Made by a program: the position numbers and the translations under genes
The notes under the pieces: generated by a model
The model's database searches: none
What the model saw: the letters and a program-made list of their open reading frames with translations, nothing else
What the model was told of the DNA's origin: nothing
Assembly (NCBI GenBank): GCA_001584585.1
Contig: LSYV01000002.1
Coordinates: forward strand, 1,070,412-1,134,411
Length of the DNA: 64,000 nt
Direction of reading: 5' to 3'
DNA from: Gonium pectorale
Taxonomy: Eukaryota; Chlorophyta; Chlorophyceae; Chlamydomonadales; Volvocaceae
Shown here: positions 1 through 12,500 of the stretch, piece after piece
Layout of the letters: each line of letters opens with the position of its first letter
How positions within the stretch are numbered: the stretch's first letter is position 1

Positions 1-237
1 GCCCGCGTCGGGTCCCCGAGCCCGCGTCGTGGTCCCCGAGCCCGCTCGTGGTCCCCGAGCCCGCTGTCGGTCCCCGAGCCCGCTGTGGTCCCCGAGCCCG
101 CTGTGTCCCCCGAGCCCGCTGTGGTCCCCCGAGCCCGCTGTGGTCCCCCGAGCCCGCTGTGGTCCCCCGAGCCCGCTGTGGTCCCCCGAGCCCGCTGTGG
201 TCCCCCGAGCCCGCTGTGGTCCCCCGAGCCCGCGCGC
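1..237. repeat. 19-bp minisatellite in a WDTC1-like intron
   Basis: Twelve to thirteen head-to-tail copies of a unit close to GGTCCCCCGAGCCCGCTGT run from the window edge to the splice donor of the WDTC1-like gene. Copies are near identical on the right and drift in length (18-19 bases) on the left. On the coding (minus) strand the array begins just after the donor at 243, so it is intronic. It may extend beyond the window. Confidence 0.9.
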
Positions 238-3200
238 ACTTACCTGAGGTACGACGGCCCCTCCCTGCTGCGCTCCTGGTTCCGCTCCACCACTCGCGCC
301 AGCTCCTCCGCCAGCTCCGCCGCGCAGGTGGGCGTGGGCAGCGAGTCGGCGGGCGACCAGAGGCGCACCACGTTCTCGATGCCGCTGGTGGCAAGCACCG
401 GCAGGCGGGGATGGCACTGGAGGGGCGGCGGGGTGAGGACTGGGTCTGTGGTTCCGTGAAAGGCCAGGTGGGAGTACAGCGATCCAGGACCCCACCGGAT
501 GACGGTCGTGTGTCCCGACGCGCGCCCGCGCACCCCTGTTAGGCGCAGTATGGGATGTGTGCATATGAACGGCCTGTCATCGCTGACCCTCGGCATGCGC
601 TGCTAACGCTCTGCCGGGAACTCTCCGGCGCCCGACCCTGCGGCGCGTTTGTGAACTTGTTCCAGGACACCATTCGCAAGTACGCAGCCTATTGGCTACG
701 GTAACACTACGGCGCATGTCTTGCTCTGCTGCAACGCCTTGAGCACGCCGTCCGCATCCCCTGCACAGCCTGCCCAGGTGGGTATGCTGGCAACCCGCAG
801 GTGGGCAGTCCCCACCTGCACGCAGTTCGCAACGTCCTCGTCCGCCGCCAGCGCCCGCAGCACGGCGCCACTGTCTGCGTCGTACAGGAACACGCGGCCG
901 CAGTCGCTGCCGGCCGCCAGTACCCGGTCATCAGACCCGATGAAGTTTACCTCCTTGATGTCTGCAGGCGGCTCAACGGATTGCGAATGTTAGATGTTTG
1001 GCTTGTAATGCGCACGGCATAGGCCAGGATGATAGGTCTTGCAAAGAGTCACGAGATGCGAACCTCAGGACGCTCACAGTGAGGACTCCAGGCAGCTGCT
1101 ATCCTCCATGCCCAATGGGGTACAAGTACATTAGACAAGGCGTATTCGCATTGCCCCTGCCGCCCACTCCAATTGTTCGTAACACTTCTCCTGGCTTCGG
1201 CAGACGCGCTACCCGTTCCCCGTGATCAGGCACCGGCCCCTCGCGGTCTCACCCGTTTGCACGTTGCACTGTCCCACGTAGCGCTGAAGCATCCGCCGCC
1301 CTCCCGCACTGCCGCCCCATGCGCCGCGGAGGTGCGGCGGCGCGGTGGCGGCGTCCCCTGCTGCTCTGGGCGATGCACGGCCCGCCATGCGGTCCCGGCT
1401 GCTTGCGGCGCCTGAGCAGCTGGGGCCGTCGGGCCCTCCCGCCAGCTCCACGGCTTGAGCATAGCTGCGGGGAACAGGACACAGAAGCAGCAAGTACATC
1501 TACGGCGCGGAGTCCTCCCCTCTCAACTCTGCCTTCACACGTCCCTCACCCGCCACTAGTCACACGCACCTAAGTTCCTCCCACCATTCGATGCCCCACG
1601 GACGACGCTGCATAGACGCGTCTTACATGGGAGGCTACACACGGCACATTGGTGCCATACACGAGCTCCATACTTCCAAGACACGCTATATGGGGCGGCG
1701 GCCCGTGCACCAGCGGCCCGTGCACCGGTGCACAGCCTTTACTCACAACTGGAGGAACAGCTCCAGGTCGGGGTCCGCCTCCTGATCGCCCTCCGCGGGG
1801 GACCACCCGGAGTCGCTGTCACCGCTGTCGGCGTCGTCGTCACCGGCCTGGCCCTCGTCCTCTGCCTCGCCGCCGCCTTGCCGCCGCCGCACCGCTGGGC
1901 GCCGCTCCTCCTCGTCCCCGTCTCCGTCGCCGTCGTCCTCCTCCTCCTCTTCGTCTGTTTCCAGTACGCCCGACAGGCTACGTCCGACCTGGGCGTCCCG
2001 CAACCGCTGCCAGAAGGCCGAATCAGGTCCCACACCAGGCGCCGCTGCCGCAGTCGACGCCACCGGAAGCCCAGCGGATGCGGCCTCGGTGTCCGAGTCC
2101 ACTTCGAAGGGATTGGCACCTTCGTGAGGCTGGGGCGGCGGTGGCGGTGGTGGGCCGTAGACCTCGTCCGAAGGCGCCGGCGAGCCCTCCCGCCCAGCCG
2201 CCATTGCAGTGTCCCTGCCGTCGCCCGCCGCCGGCGAGGCAGCAGCAGCGCCGGCGACGCCCGGCGCGGTCAACGGCCCTACCGCGTCCACGGCAGTGCT
2301 GGTCGCCGCCGGCATAACCGTGGTTGTTGCAGCGGTGCCGCCGCTCGCGGCGTCACCTGATGCTGGCGGCGCCGGTGCGGTCGACGGTACGGTGCTGGCG
2401 ACGGTGGCCGCCCTTGGTGTGGGCGTTTGCGTCCCTGACGTAGAGGCAGCTTCGCGCCCGGCGGCGGCCACGGTGCCGGTCCCCGGCTCCGAGCGCGGCG
2501 ACCCATAGCTCCGGCGGAAGCCACCCATACGCGGGGCGCGTGCCAGGGCCTCCTGTGAGGGTCGGCCGGGGCAGCAGCAGCAGCGGCGGTAAGACACGCG
2601 GATATATTTCCGGCTGCCGGAACGACTAGCCCCAGCCCTCCGGGGTGCAGTGGCTAGCTGGATCATCAGCGTTTAGCCCATATCCACTCCCCCGGCTATC
2701 CGTGGCGCCCGGTTGTTCCCCACTGGTCCCGCAGTTGCGCCCGTCTATGCCCTACCCGTCGCCTCACCGCCCGCTGGACCCTGCGCCGCTCCTGTTGCTG
2801 CCGCCTCGCCTCATACATGCGCCGACGCTCATCCGCAGACACCCGCAGCTGCGACGCCAGCGCCTCCACTTCGGCCGCGGCGCGTCCCGGGAAGCGGCGG
2901 CGGTACTCCACCACGGCCGCAAGGGCGCACTGCACGGGGCGTGGTGGCCAGGTGGGCATTAGTTAAGCGCACGAGTATCGGTATGTGCACGGGCGCTGGG
3001 CCCGCACCGCCACACCCCAATCCCGTCCAACGACGCTCTGCCACTGCGCCGCCAAGAGGTATACAGCTTCGGCATACGCCACTTCCCGTCCGAACGCGGC
3101 TGACTGCTGTCCCTTTTCTCCACAAAATCCAGTCCCAGTCCCAGGCCCAGTCCAGAGCCAGACCCAGGCAAGGACGACCGTGCGTACGCACCTGGTACTG

Positions 3201-6126
3201 CTGCAGCGCCTGTAGCGCCTGAATGCGGCGCAGGTACGCCCGGCTGAAGGATTCATCCAGAGCCACCGCGGTGTCGCAGTCGCGGAGGGCCAGGCCCGCG
3301 TCTCCCACCCAGCCGCGGCCCATCAACGCCTCTGCAAGGTGGGCGGCAACGGAAGGCCGGTGAGAGGTGGGAATGGCAACGCGACAGGGGCCTTGGTAAA
3401 CGAACCTCGCGTGGCACTCCCGATGTGCCACGCTGTGCCCAACTGGCCTTACGTTCCCCCAGCGTCTTTCCTGCTGACTGGTAGGTGCTCCGGCCGCTCC
3501 CGTAAAGTCCCGCCCACCCTCACCCGCTCTCAGCGCGTACAGCACGGGGCTAGCTGGGGCGAAGTGCAGCGCCTCCCCGAATGCCGCCACCGCCGCTGAC
3601 CACTTGCGCTCAAACATGGCAATGTTTCCCCGGGCCTTGGCCTCCTCGGCGCGGGGATGCAGTGGAGCTCCAAGTGTGGAGTCCCTTGTGGGGAGGTGGA
3701 GATGAGGGGAAGCGTTCAATTCAGGAATATTATTAGGAAACGACCGAGGGGCGTGGGTGACCAGTTCACATTTTCAGTCCCGACAACAGGAATGAAGGGA
3801 CGCCGATAAACGAGCGTGCTCGTCCGGTGCAGGAAGTCAGACAGAACTGAAGCACGCCTCCAGTCCAGGCATCGGGCTTCAAGAAGGCAAGCAGGGAGAG
3901 GGGCCTCCCACGACAGCCCAGCGCCCGCCCCTCATCCTGCTCGCCTTTCCGCTCACCTGCCGTCAGCCCCCACCGTCGACTTCCAGTCGCCTCGCGCCCC
4001 CGTGCCCTCCGATGCCGCAGCTCCGCAGGAGTCCCGGCGATGCCCCGTGCCCATTCCCGTGCCCGCTCTACCGCTTGCCGCGGCCGCCGGCAGTACCAGC
4101 GGGCTCCGCAGCCGCGGCTGCGGGAAGATGCCCGCCACCTCCCCGGCCGACGTGACGTCGAAGCAGTACGCGTGGTCCCCGTGGTAGGTGGTCGCAACCT
4201 GCACCGTCACGCAGCTCGAAGAGATGAGGTGAGAGGTGTGGGGCGGCAGTACCAAGGGCTGTCTGTGACCCCAGGTCATCGTAGCGCTAGGGCCTCCAGA
4301 GAGGCGGCTGACGAGCCCAGCCACACGCGGAGCCGAGCCCCTAGTGCCTGACGGCACCCCCGGGGAAACGCCCTCGTACGTCCGCCCGCCTGCTTTTCCC
4401 TCCATCTCGCAGGCCAGCGTGGACAACCTGTCGGCCTCCTCGCCGCCTCCTCCCAACAACCCCGACGCCCCACCTCCTCCCAGCCTGCCCCTCCCCGCCC
4501 CGCGCTTTCCCCTCCCCTCCCTCCGCGCACCTTGTCACCCCGGTTAGAGAAGGACACGTACGTCGCATGGGACTTGCCGTACCGCCCCGAAGCCGCCAGC
4601 GGCAGATGCGGCGGCGCCAGGCTCATCAACGGCTGCGTGGCGCCCCGGCGGCGCCACACGCCGGGCGCCAGCTTGCGCCTGTCGTAAATGCGGATGTGCG
4701 GGTCACTGCCCGCCACCGCCATGAGGTGCGGGTGGGCCTTGTTGATGTCCATGCCCTTGACCTGCACCGTGCGGTGGCCGTCGCGAACCTGGGGGGCGGG
4801 CAACGGAGAGCGGGGCGCGGGTAGGAGGCGTGTTAAGGGGCGAGCTGGCGGCCGTGACGCGGATGTGCAGTGCTAGAGGTGGCACAGGGCACGTTGCAGG
4901 CGTGTAAGAACCCTCCGGCCCCTCTCGTCCGCTGTACGGGGCGCTGCGCCTCACCTGCACCAACACCGTGGGGCTCTCCCAGCTGTCCTGGTTGGGCGCA
5001 CGAGTGTCGTACTGCCGCACCAGGCCGTCCTCACCGGCCGACCAGAAGTTGTGCGGATTGAGCGGCTCCACCTTAACGTCCTGGGGGCACGAGGGCGCGA
5101 ACGTGTTGGTGGCTTACCAGGTCTCACGCACAGGAACACGGACGCCCGGCTGGGCTGGGCTGGGCTGACTTACCGAGTAAGGACAGGCTGTACAAGCACC
5201 TCGGCATGCGCTGCAGGAAAAAACAGGAGCTTACTGCCAAGGCTTCGGCACCTCCTCCACGCCTCACCTTGACTCGGTCCTTGTGCGATAGGTACACCTT
5301 GGTCCGGGGCATGACCAGCTGCAGGTTGCTGGCCGCGCCCGTCCGGCGCTGCGCCGCCGGCCCACCGCCGACCGCGCCCTGGCGGCCGCTCCGTGCCGAC
5401 GAGCCGCCGCCGCCACCGCCCGCCGCCGGCGAATCCTCCAGATCGTGCAGCTGCACCGTGTCATCCATGGCCCCTGTGATGATCCGGCGGTCGCCGGTGC
5501 ATGGCAGGAACTGCGCCCCGAAGAGGTTGGCTCGGTGCTCCGTGGTGAGCGCCAGGGGCGTGCGGTGCACATCGGGGTAGTGCCAAATGATGGCCTGGGT
5601 GGGTGGTGGGCAGGGAAGGGACAAGGGCTCCTTAGCAATTGGGTCGGGGCTGAGATTCGGAGCTTCTCGGCAGGATCTGGGGTGGCATCCTCCGCATCGC
5701 ATAGATACTGAGTGCATAAGTGCCTGGCACACGCGACAGAGACCCGCGGCTGTGCGCGGTTTGAGGAGACAAGACGCGGGTCCGCCACAAAGTTGCAGCC
5801 CCAAAACGCTGCTTTCCAGCTCCAAAGCTCAGAAGCATGTCAATCCGGCGCACCCGGCGGTCGTCGGACCCCGACACGAGCCGGGAGCCGTCCTCGTTCC
5901 ACGCTAGTCTGTTGACGCAACCGCCATGACCCTGGTACGTGTGCTCCACTGTCAGCTTGCTGGCGAAGTGGGTCGGAAAGTGCAGCGCTCTGTTGAAGGC
6001 CAGCGCATCCTGTTCCACAGGGATTGCGGGGCAGACCAGGAGGGTAGCGTCCTTGGGGGCACGGCCAGATGCCGGGTCGTCTTGATTAAGCCCAACCAGC
6101 AGGGAGGCATATACGACGCGTGTCAT
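1..6126 (-). CDS. WDTC1: WD40-TPR protein of the WDTC1/ASG2 type (CUL4-DDB1 substrate receptor family), 3' end cut by the window
   Basis: Twelve exons join in phase on the minus strand: 5854-6126, 5268-5594, 4955-5080, 4531-4788, 3957-4198, 3524-3684, 3192-3331, 2768-2929, 1747-2552, 1253-1464, 816-961, 244-416, giving about 1,008 residues before the window edge. The order is that of WDTC1/ASG2: N-terminal WD40 repeats (GHGGCVNRLAWNEDGSRLVS, ITGAMDDTVQLHDL, SAGEDGLVRQYDTR), a TPR pair (EEAKARGN, then ALRDCDTAVALDESFSRAYL), a long acidic low-complexity insert (exon 9), then C-terminal WD40 repeats (QRYVGQCNVQTDIKEVNF, LATSGIENVVRLWSP). Two repeats end in YDTR and YDRR, a relaxed form of the WDxR box through which such proteins bind DDB1. 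By family it would recruit substrates to a CUL4-DDB1 ubiquitin ligase. The ATG at 6126 is the first in frame, but conservation begins only near FNRALHF, so the start is uncertain. Confidence 0.9.
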
Positions 6127-6573
6127 GCACGCTTCTACCTCTGTGGGCAATTAAGGCGCCTCCCACGCATCCTCGACAATTCCGTGACCCCACCTGCGAC
6201 CCGACGCTCTGTTCCCTCGCCACGAGGAGCGAAAACGTCGGTGGAGGCATTGCTTGGCCTGGCTTGGCTCCCAAGGCCAAGCCTGCGTGCCGAAATGTTA
6301 CCGACTCAGCGAGCGAAAGCGTGCATCTGTGCCGGTCACAAACGTGGCGAGAACATGAGACTTTTATGTTTATGTCAAAAAGCAATCTGTGCAAAGGAAG
6401 CTGTAAAAAAAGCCGGGGCGTCGGTTGTGCTGGTTAGCGGGATTCAGCGAAACCCTGCAGTCTCTGATGAGTCGCAGCCGTCCAGAAATTGTATGTGCAT
6501 ATTGTGACAAGCGATTTCACCATGGCCAAGTGACTCACGAAGAAGGTGTTGCACTAGCCTTTGCGAGGGAGCC
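6127..6573. promoter_or_regulatory. Shared divergent promoter, WDTC1-like / phospholipase
   Basis: These 447 bases separate two head-to-head start codons and hold no supported coding exon. They must contain both 5' UTRs and both promoters unless an upstream non-coding exon exists. A short A-rich stretch near 6,385-6,412 stands out in otherwise GC-rich DNA. No TATA box is obvious. Confidence 0.55.
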
Positions 6574-9500
6574 ATGTTCTCCAGACGGGTGTTTGGTGGC
6601 GTCCCGGACTCGTTCAAGCTGGTCCTTGAATACGGACGGGACAGCCTGTTGGAGCAACACTTCCTGCCGAGCGGCCAAGTCCGGTTACCGGTTGCGCTCG
6701 CTGTGGTTGAGTTTGAGTTCAACAGCGATGAAAGCGAGGCCAGCGTGCTCGGGCGATTCATCGAGGCAAAGAGCAAAGTTGCGTTCGAGAGGTTGGAGGA
6801 GCGTGTCGTGCTCAAGCTGGCGATCAGCCAGGATGCTGCCAAGCAGCTGGACGTGCGGATTTCCACGGCGTGCGTGTCGCCGGCACTTCGCTGCGTGCAT
6901 GTTGTGCGCACCTCGTCCACGGGTGCGTGCATGGTTTCGCCGGAAGAGAGTGCAGGTTGTATGTTACAGACACGGGGAAGGCATGGGGGGAAGGGGCATC
7001 GCGAGGAGGAAGACAGGGCTGCAGAGGGCAGCCAGGCTCCCGGATGTGGAGGACTTTGCGCGTGGCCCGGGGATCGCCTGCCAGGCACCACCCGGTGTCC
7101 CGGATGAAGGCGCAGATCACCCCCTCCCAGCAGGCAACGTCCCCGAGGCGGTCCTCACCGCGCTGCTCAAGCACTGCGACCTCTCGGGCGTGTGGAAGCT
7201 GCGGGGAGCTGAGGGCTTCGGCAACTTTTGGTGCAGGTGATGAGGGGCAGCGAAGGCCACCGGATGCGGTCAGAAGGGGTTCGCACGTGCATGCGATCAG
7301 GAGGGGGGTTACCGTGTGCGGTCAAGAGTGGAGCACGTGCGAGCGGCGCTGGCCTGCACAGCGTGCGGCAGCGATCGGGGCGATGCGTGTTTGGGCGCCG
7401 GCAGCCGTAGTTCTTTCAGTGTCCCACGAATATGGATGGTTTAAGCCTGCGGGCAAAAACAGGTTCCAACCCAGTAAACCCCGCCCCCGTTCCCGCCTGC
7501 AGCTGCTGCGAGGTGCGCTCCTGGCGCAGCCTGGCCAATCTGAACCTCTCCAGCTGCGGCCTGACCTCGCTGCCCGCCGCCGTCGGCGCTCTCACGCCGC
7601 TGCGCATCCTGCGCCTCTCCCACAACCGCCTGGCTGCGCTGCCGCCCGAGCTGTCGGCGCTGAGCGCGCTGGAGGTGCTCGCGGCTGACCACAACCAGCT
7701 GACTGCCATTCCAGGTGGGGTCGGGGGTTACTTAGTCCGCGGGCAAAGACCGACGGGCATGAAGCCGTAGACGCCGATACCATAACAGCGGAACCTGGCT
7801 TGTGCGGTTGATCCCGCGGGGAGCGGGCGCGGCACAAAGGCGAGCCGCCGGGAACGGAGCGCCGCTCCGTTCATGTGTGGGTGCGGTGATGTGGGGTGGA
7901 GGTGTTGCCGTGGGGAGGGGATGCTGGGAAGAGTAGCAGCGTGGAGCCGAGCTATTTGCATTGCAAACTGGGAATGGTGGGCGGGGTTGAGGCCCTGGTC
8001 GGCTTGTGAGCGAAGCAAGCAGCCCGGAGCGCTGGAGCGGGGAGGTCGGGGAATGTCGGCTTACTGCAAAGTTAGCTCACCACCGTGCCGGGTACCGGAC
8101 CAGGGCGAACTCCGTGGGGCGACGGGCAGAGGCCTAGACGACATCAAGCCCGGATGATAAGGGCCAGCGGCATGTGAGCGCTGGTAAGGAGTGCGCGGTG
8201 CTGGGAGGCGGTGGGCGGGGCTACCCTGTCATGGAAAGGCTGCTGGTGCTGCCACTGCTTTCCGTCCTTACCCTCCTCCCGCCCTCCCACCCATCCGCCC
8301 AGCCGAGCTGCGGCGCTGCTCCTCGCTGCGGCACCTGGAGCTGGAGGGCAACAAGCTGGCCACCCCCGTGCTGGACCTGCGCGCGCTGTCGGCGCTGGTC
8401 TCGCTGCAGCTGTACGGCAACCCGCTCGAGTACCTGCCCGAGCTGTCGCCCGCCAGCGCGCTGCGGTCCCTCAGCCTGGCCAACGTGCGCATCATGGCGG
8501 ACGCGGCCTTCAGCAGGTGGGTAGAGGGGGGCGGGGGGCAGGGCCAGGGTGTAATGGGGACAGCGCCAGGTGGAGAGCGTGGAGGATGTGGGCTTGGGGT
8601 GGGCGGCCAAGCCCGGCATCATGGCAGACGCGGCCTTGAGCAGGTGGGCGGAGTTGCAGCTCATAGCAATATCGACACCGAAGCGCCGTGAGGGCAAACA
8701 GCCGCGGACTTGTGCGTGGGCGTGGCCTTTCGAAGATGTGAGGGCGGGGCCAGGGCGTGTATGGAATGTACACCGGGTGCTCGTGGCAATCGTCCCTGCG
8801 GATGACCGGGACAACAGGCAGGTGCAAAATCGGGCGGGCTACCTAGTCGGGCAGCCCAGGGTGATCATGTGGGCGGGGCGGGGCCGGGGCGGAGCAGGGT
8901 GGGGGCTGGAAGGCACAGGCCGGCGGCAGAGCAGGGTGAATGCGCCTCCTACGATGGCAGCGCCGAGCGGCCCCTGCCCCTCGCAGGTGGGAGGTGGAGG
9001 TCGCCGCCCTGCCGTACATCTCCCGCGGACACAAGCTGTCGCCGCTCTTCAAGCTTACATTTCGTCGCAGCAGCTGCCAGCATCCGCTGCTGGCGGGGGC
9101 GCTGGGTGAGCTCGGGGGCGCGGGGTACCTGCGCGGGGACCCCTGCACACTGTTGCCGCGACAGTAGAAGGGATGCAACTCCTGGCACGGGAACGCAACG
9201 GCAACGGCGTTACCGGGTATCTACCCCCAGACCCCAGCTGCATCCTCAGGAGCCATTCAGCCCAACCCCCGCCCCTCGCCTGATGCCCGCGCAACCCCGC
9301 GCCGCCCCGAGCTTCTTAAGTTAGGGCACTTTGCAACTCTCTTGCCCAAGCCCGACCCGGCCCGACCCGGCCCGGCTTGCCGCGCCCCCCAGGCCGCATC
9401 TCCGAGGACCGCGCCAACTGCGAGCTGATGGCCCGCGAGGAGACGGCCATTCAGCAGCTGGTGCTCATGGCGCTCAGCGAGCAGCCCGTGGTGGCGGAGC

Positions 9501-12500
9501 AGGCGTGCCGCACGCTGGGCGCGCTGGCGCAGCTGGGCCTGGTCACCGCCAAAAAGTGGGGAGCCGGGGGAGCGGGGTGGGATGGGGCGCACCGGGCAGA
9601 TGGGAGCGTGCGGGCATGCGGGCGGACGGGCGGGCCGGGTTTAAGAAGCTGGATAGCGTTCCCACCAGAGAGCCCCATACGCATGCCATCACCGTTGTTA
9701 TTATGACCCGGAAGATCGGGGGGAGCGGCACAGGACGGACGGGATTGCCGTCTGCCGGAAGGGCAAGTGGGGTGGGCAACCGGGGAAGGCGCAGGTTGCT
9801 CCCTGGGGTGAAGCGCTGGCTCCCCAGCCTTGTTGTTCGCTCGTTGTTCGCTTGCGGGGCCGCTTGCTCGCCACCGTCGCGTCACCGCTGTCGCGCCCCT
9901 CCCCAACACCGCAGGCGGCGCTTTCCTTTTCCGGTTCCTTGTAATCAAGGCATGCGTTGTATGAGCATCTCTTACAAGGTTGCTCCCGACTCCTCTGTCC
10001 GCCGCAGGCTGCTGGCACACGATGTCATCTCCACCATCACCACCCTGCTGCGGAGCCCCCGGCGGGCCAGCAAGATGTGCGGCCTGAGCCTGCTTAGCAG
10101 CATCGCCGCGGCGTCAGACGCTGTGAGTACGGTAACCCAGGCCCGTGGGCGTGAGAAAGCCTCAGTGAGAGTACAGTACCCTCAACCAACTGCTTCTGTG
10201 TGCGTGGGCAGGGCGGATGGCGACGTGCTTACGGTCACTAAGGGTCGCCGGATGCCCGGCGCCCTCCTGCGCCCGCCAGATCTCCGCACTTGCCTCATCC
10301 CCGGCCCGTTCCGCCCTCTCCTTCACACCCCGAGCAGATCAGTGCCGAGCTGCTGACGTCGGAGCTGCTGACGCTGCTGCAGGCTTGCATTCAGGCGGAC
10401 GACACCGACCCGCGGGTCGCGTCCCTTACGGCCCTGGCGAACCTGGCCTTTTGCCGTGAGAACAAGCTGAAGGTCCGGGCGGCGTCCGGACTGATCGCCA
10501 CGCTGGTGGAATTGGCCATGGGCGCGGTGGCGCCGGCGGCTGGCGAGGATGCGGCTCTGCCGACGTCGCCCGAGCCTGTTAACACCTCAGTAAGAACGAG
10601 CGGCGGCGGTGGCGTGCAGGCGCCGGTGGCGGCGCTGTCGGCTGCTCAGCAGCGTGCGTCTCAGACACTGAGCCCCGTGCAGTCCATAGGAGCCCTGACG
10701 GCAGCGACGGCGGTGCAGGCGGCGCCCTCAGCGGCGGCAACGGCAACCGCGCCGCAGAGCGTCGTGCGCATGCCGCTGCGGTCCGCCAGTGGCCAGCGGC
10801 ACAGCGATACCGGCGCCACCGCGTTCGGGGCCGTCGTTGGCTCTCCGCCGGGCCCGCCTTCGCAGTACACCTCGGTGCACGCCATGCGTCACGCGCAGCC
10901 CGGCGTCGCGGCCTCAGTCTCCGCCGGCGGCGCCGCCGGGGCGACGGCGGCGGCAGGGTCGGCGGCTGGCGCCAGCGGCAGCAGCGGCGAGCCGCTCTCC
11001 CCACCGCACCACCGCGGTCTGCACCATTCCGCCTCGACCCCCGCCGCTGTCAGCCTAGCTTCGGCGAGCGCCGCCACAAGCACCGCTGCCGCCGTTGCGT
11101 CGGCGGCGGCACGGACGCTGTCGCCTGGCCGCTCCGCGGGCGTCACGTCGCCGGTGGCGGCCGCCGGCGGCTCGGTAGCGGCCTCGACGGCGGAGCTCCC
11201 TCCCCAGATTGCGCTGGCGCCGCCTCGGCCGGTTCCGGCGCCGGTTGCCGAGCGGGACCAGATCCGGCTGCTGGCGATCAAGGTGCTCGCCATCCTGGGT
11301 AGGTGGCGGATGGGTGGTGGGTAGTTGTATGGGCGGATGCATGTGTTTATGCATGGCCAATTGGGCGCTGCATTGCTGGGTGAGTGCATATGAGTCGCCG
11401 TCGCTGGGCGGCTTGGCGGGGTTGAGAAGCCCGTGGAATGGGACGTATCGGCACTCCCGCCTTCTCCGTACCCGTGCCCAAGCCCTCAGGTAAACCGCAC
11501 AAATGGGCAGCATGTGCTGCTCCTAGAGGCCTGCCCAGGGTTCCCTGGAGCCGCACTGCTTTGCAGCCACCCGCACCGCCCGCGCCACCCTTTCCCTGCA
11601 CAGGCGAGAACGAGGTGGTGGGCCGCGCTGTGGGGCAGCCCCCCATGTCGGGCCGCGGCGTGCGGGTGCTGGCGCTGGACGGGGGCGGCATGCGGGGCCT
11701 GGCGCTGGTGCAGACCATGCGACACATCGAGCGGAGAGTCGGTAAGGGGAAAGGAAGGGCTGGAGGGTGGGGTGGTGCTAAGGTGTGACGAGGCGTCGAA
11801 GAGCGTTAATGAATCTGGGGATACAGGGAGGCGGGAACGCGCAACAAGAGCAGACGTTGGCGCGTCGCGTCCCCCATATATACCCGCTCCTCCGCCCCAA
11901 CTATCGACCCTGGCATCCCTCGACCACCCCTGCCATCCGTCAACCCCCGCTGCTGCCGCGCCGCCTGCAACCCGCCCAACCTGCCCCCAACGCTCGCACG
12001 GGCACCCCCACCTTGCCCACTGACTCAGTTGCCTTCGGCCCGCGACCCTCCCCGCTCCCGCCCGCTCCGCTCCGCTCCAGGCCGGCCGCTGCACACTCTG
12101 TTCGACCTGGTGGTGGGCACCTCCACGGGCGCCATCGTGGCGGTGGGGCTGGGGCTGCTGCAGTTCAGCCTGGACCAGTGCGAGGCCATCTACACGGGGC
12201 TGGGCCACAAGGTCTTCAACCAGGTGGGGCAAGCTTGTGGGCTTGTTGGCGAAGCCAAGATGGGAAACGGTGGTTTGCGCGTGTGAGCTATTGGGTTGGA
12301 TCTCGCGAGGGAGGCTCGCGAAGCAGAAGGTTCATGCAGTTTCTATCCGTTGAAAAGGTGAAGGGCGGGCGTGTTGGGCCGAGGGGCTCCAACGCGGCGC
12401 ACACGGCACATGCGGAGTGTTCCCCAGCCCGGTCGATCCCGTCTGTATTCGCCGTCACAAACGTATGTCACGCTCTCACCGTCCGGCAGTCCGCCACCGG

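Noticed and set aside
1..237. CRISPR-like array
   Set aside because: Units are head-to-tail without spacers and the genome is eukaryotic with introns.
1..542. Plus-strand open frames through the 5' tandem repeat
   Set aside because: They are translations of the minisatellite and the antisense of a conserved WD40 exon.
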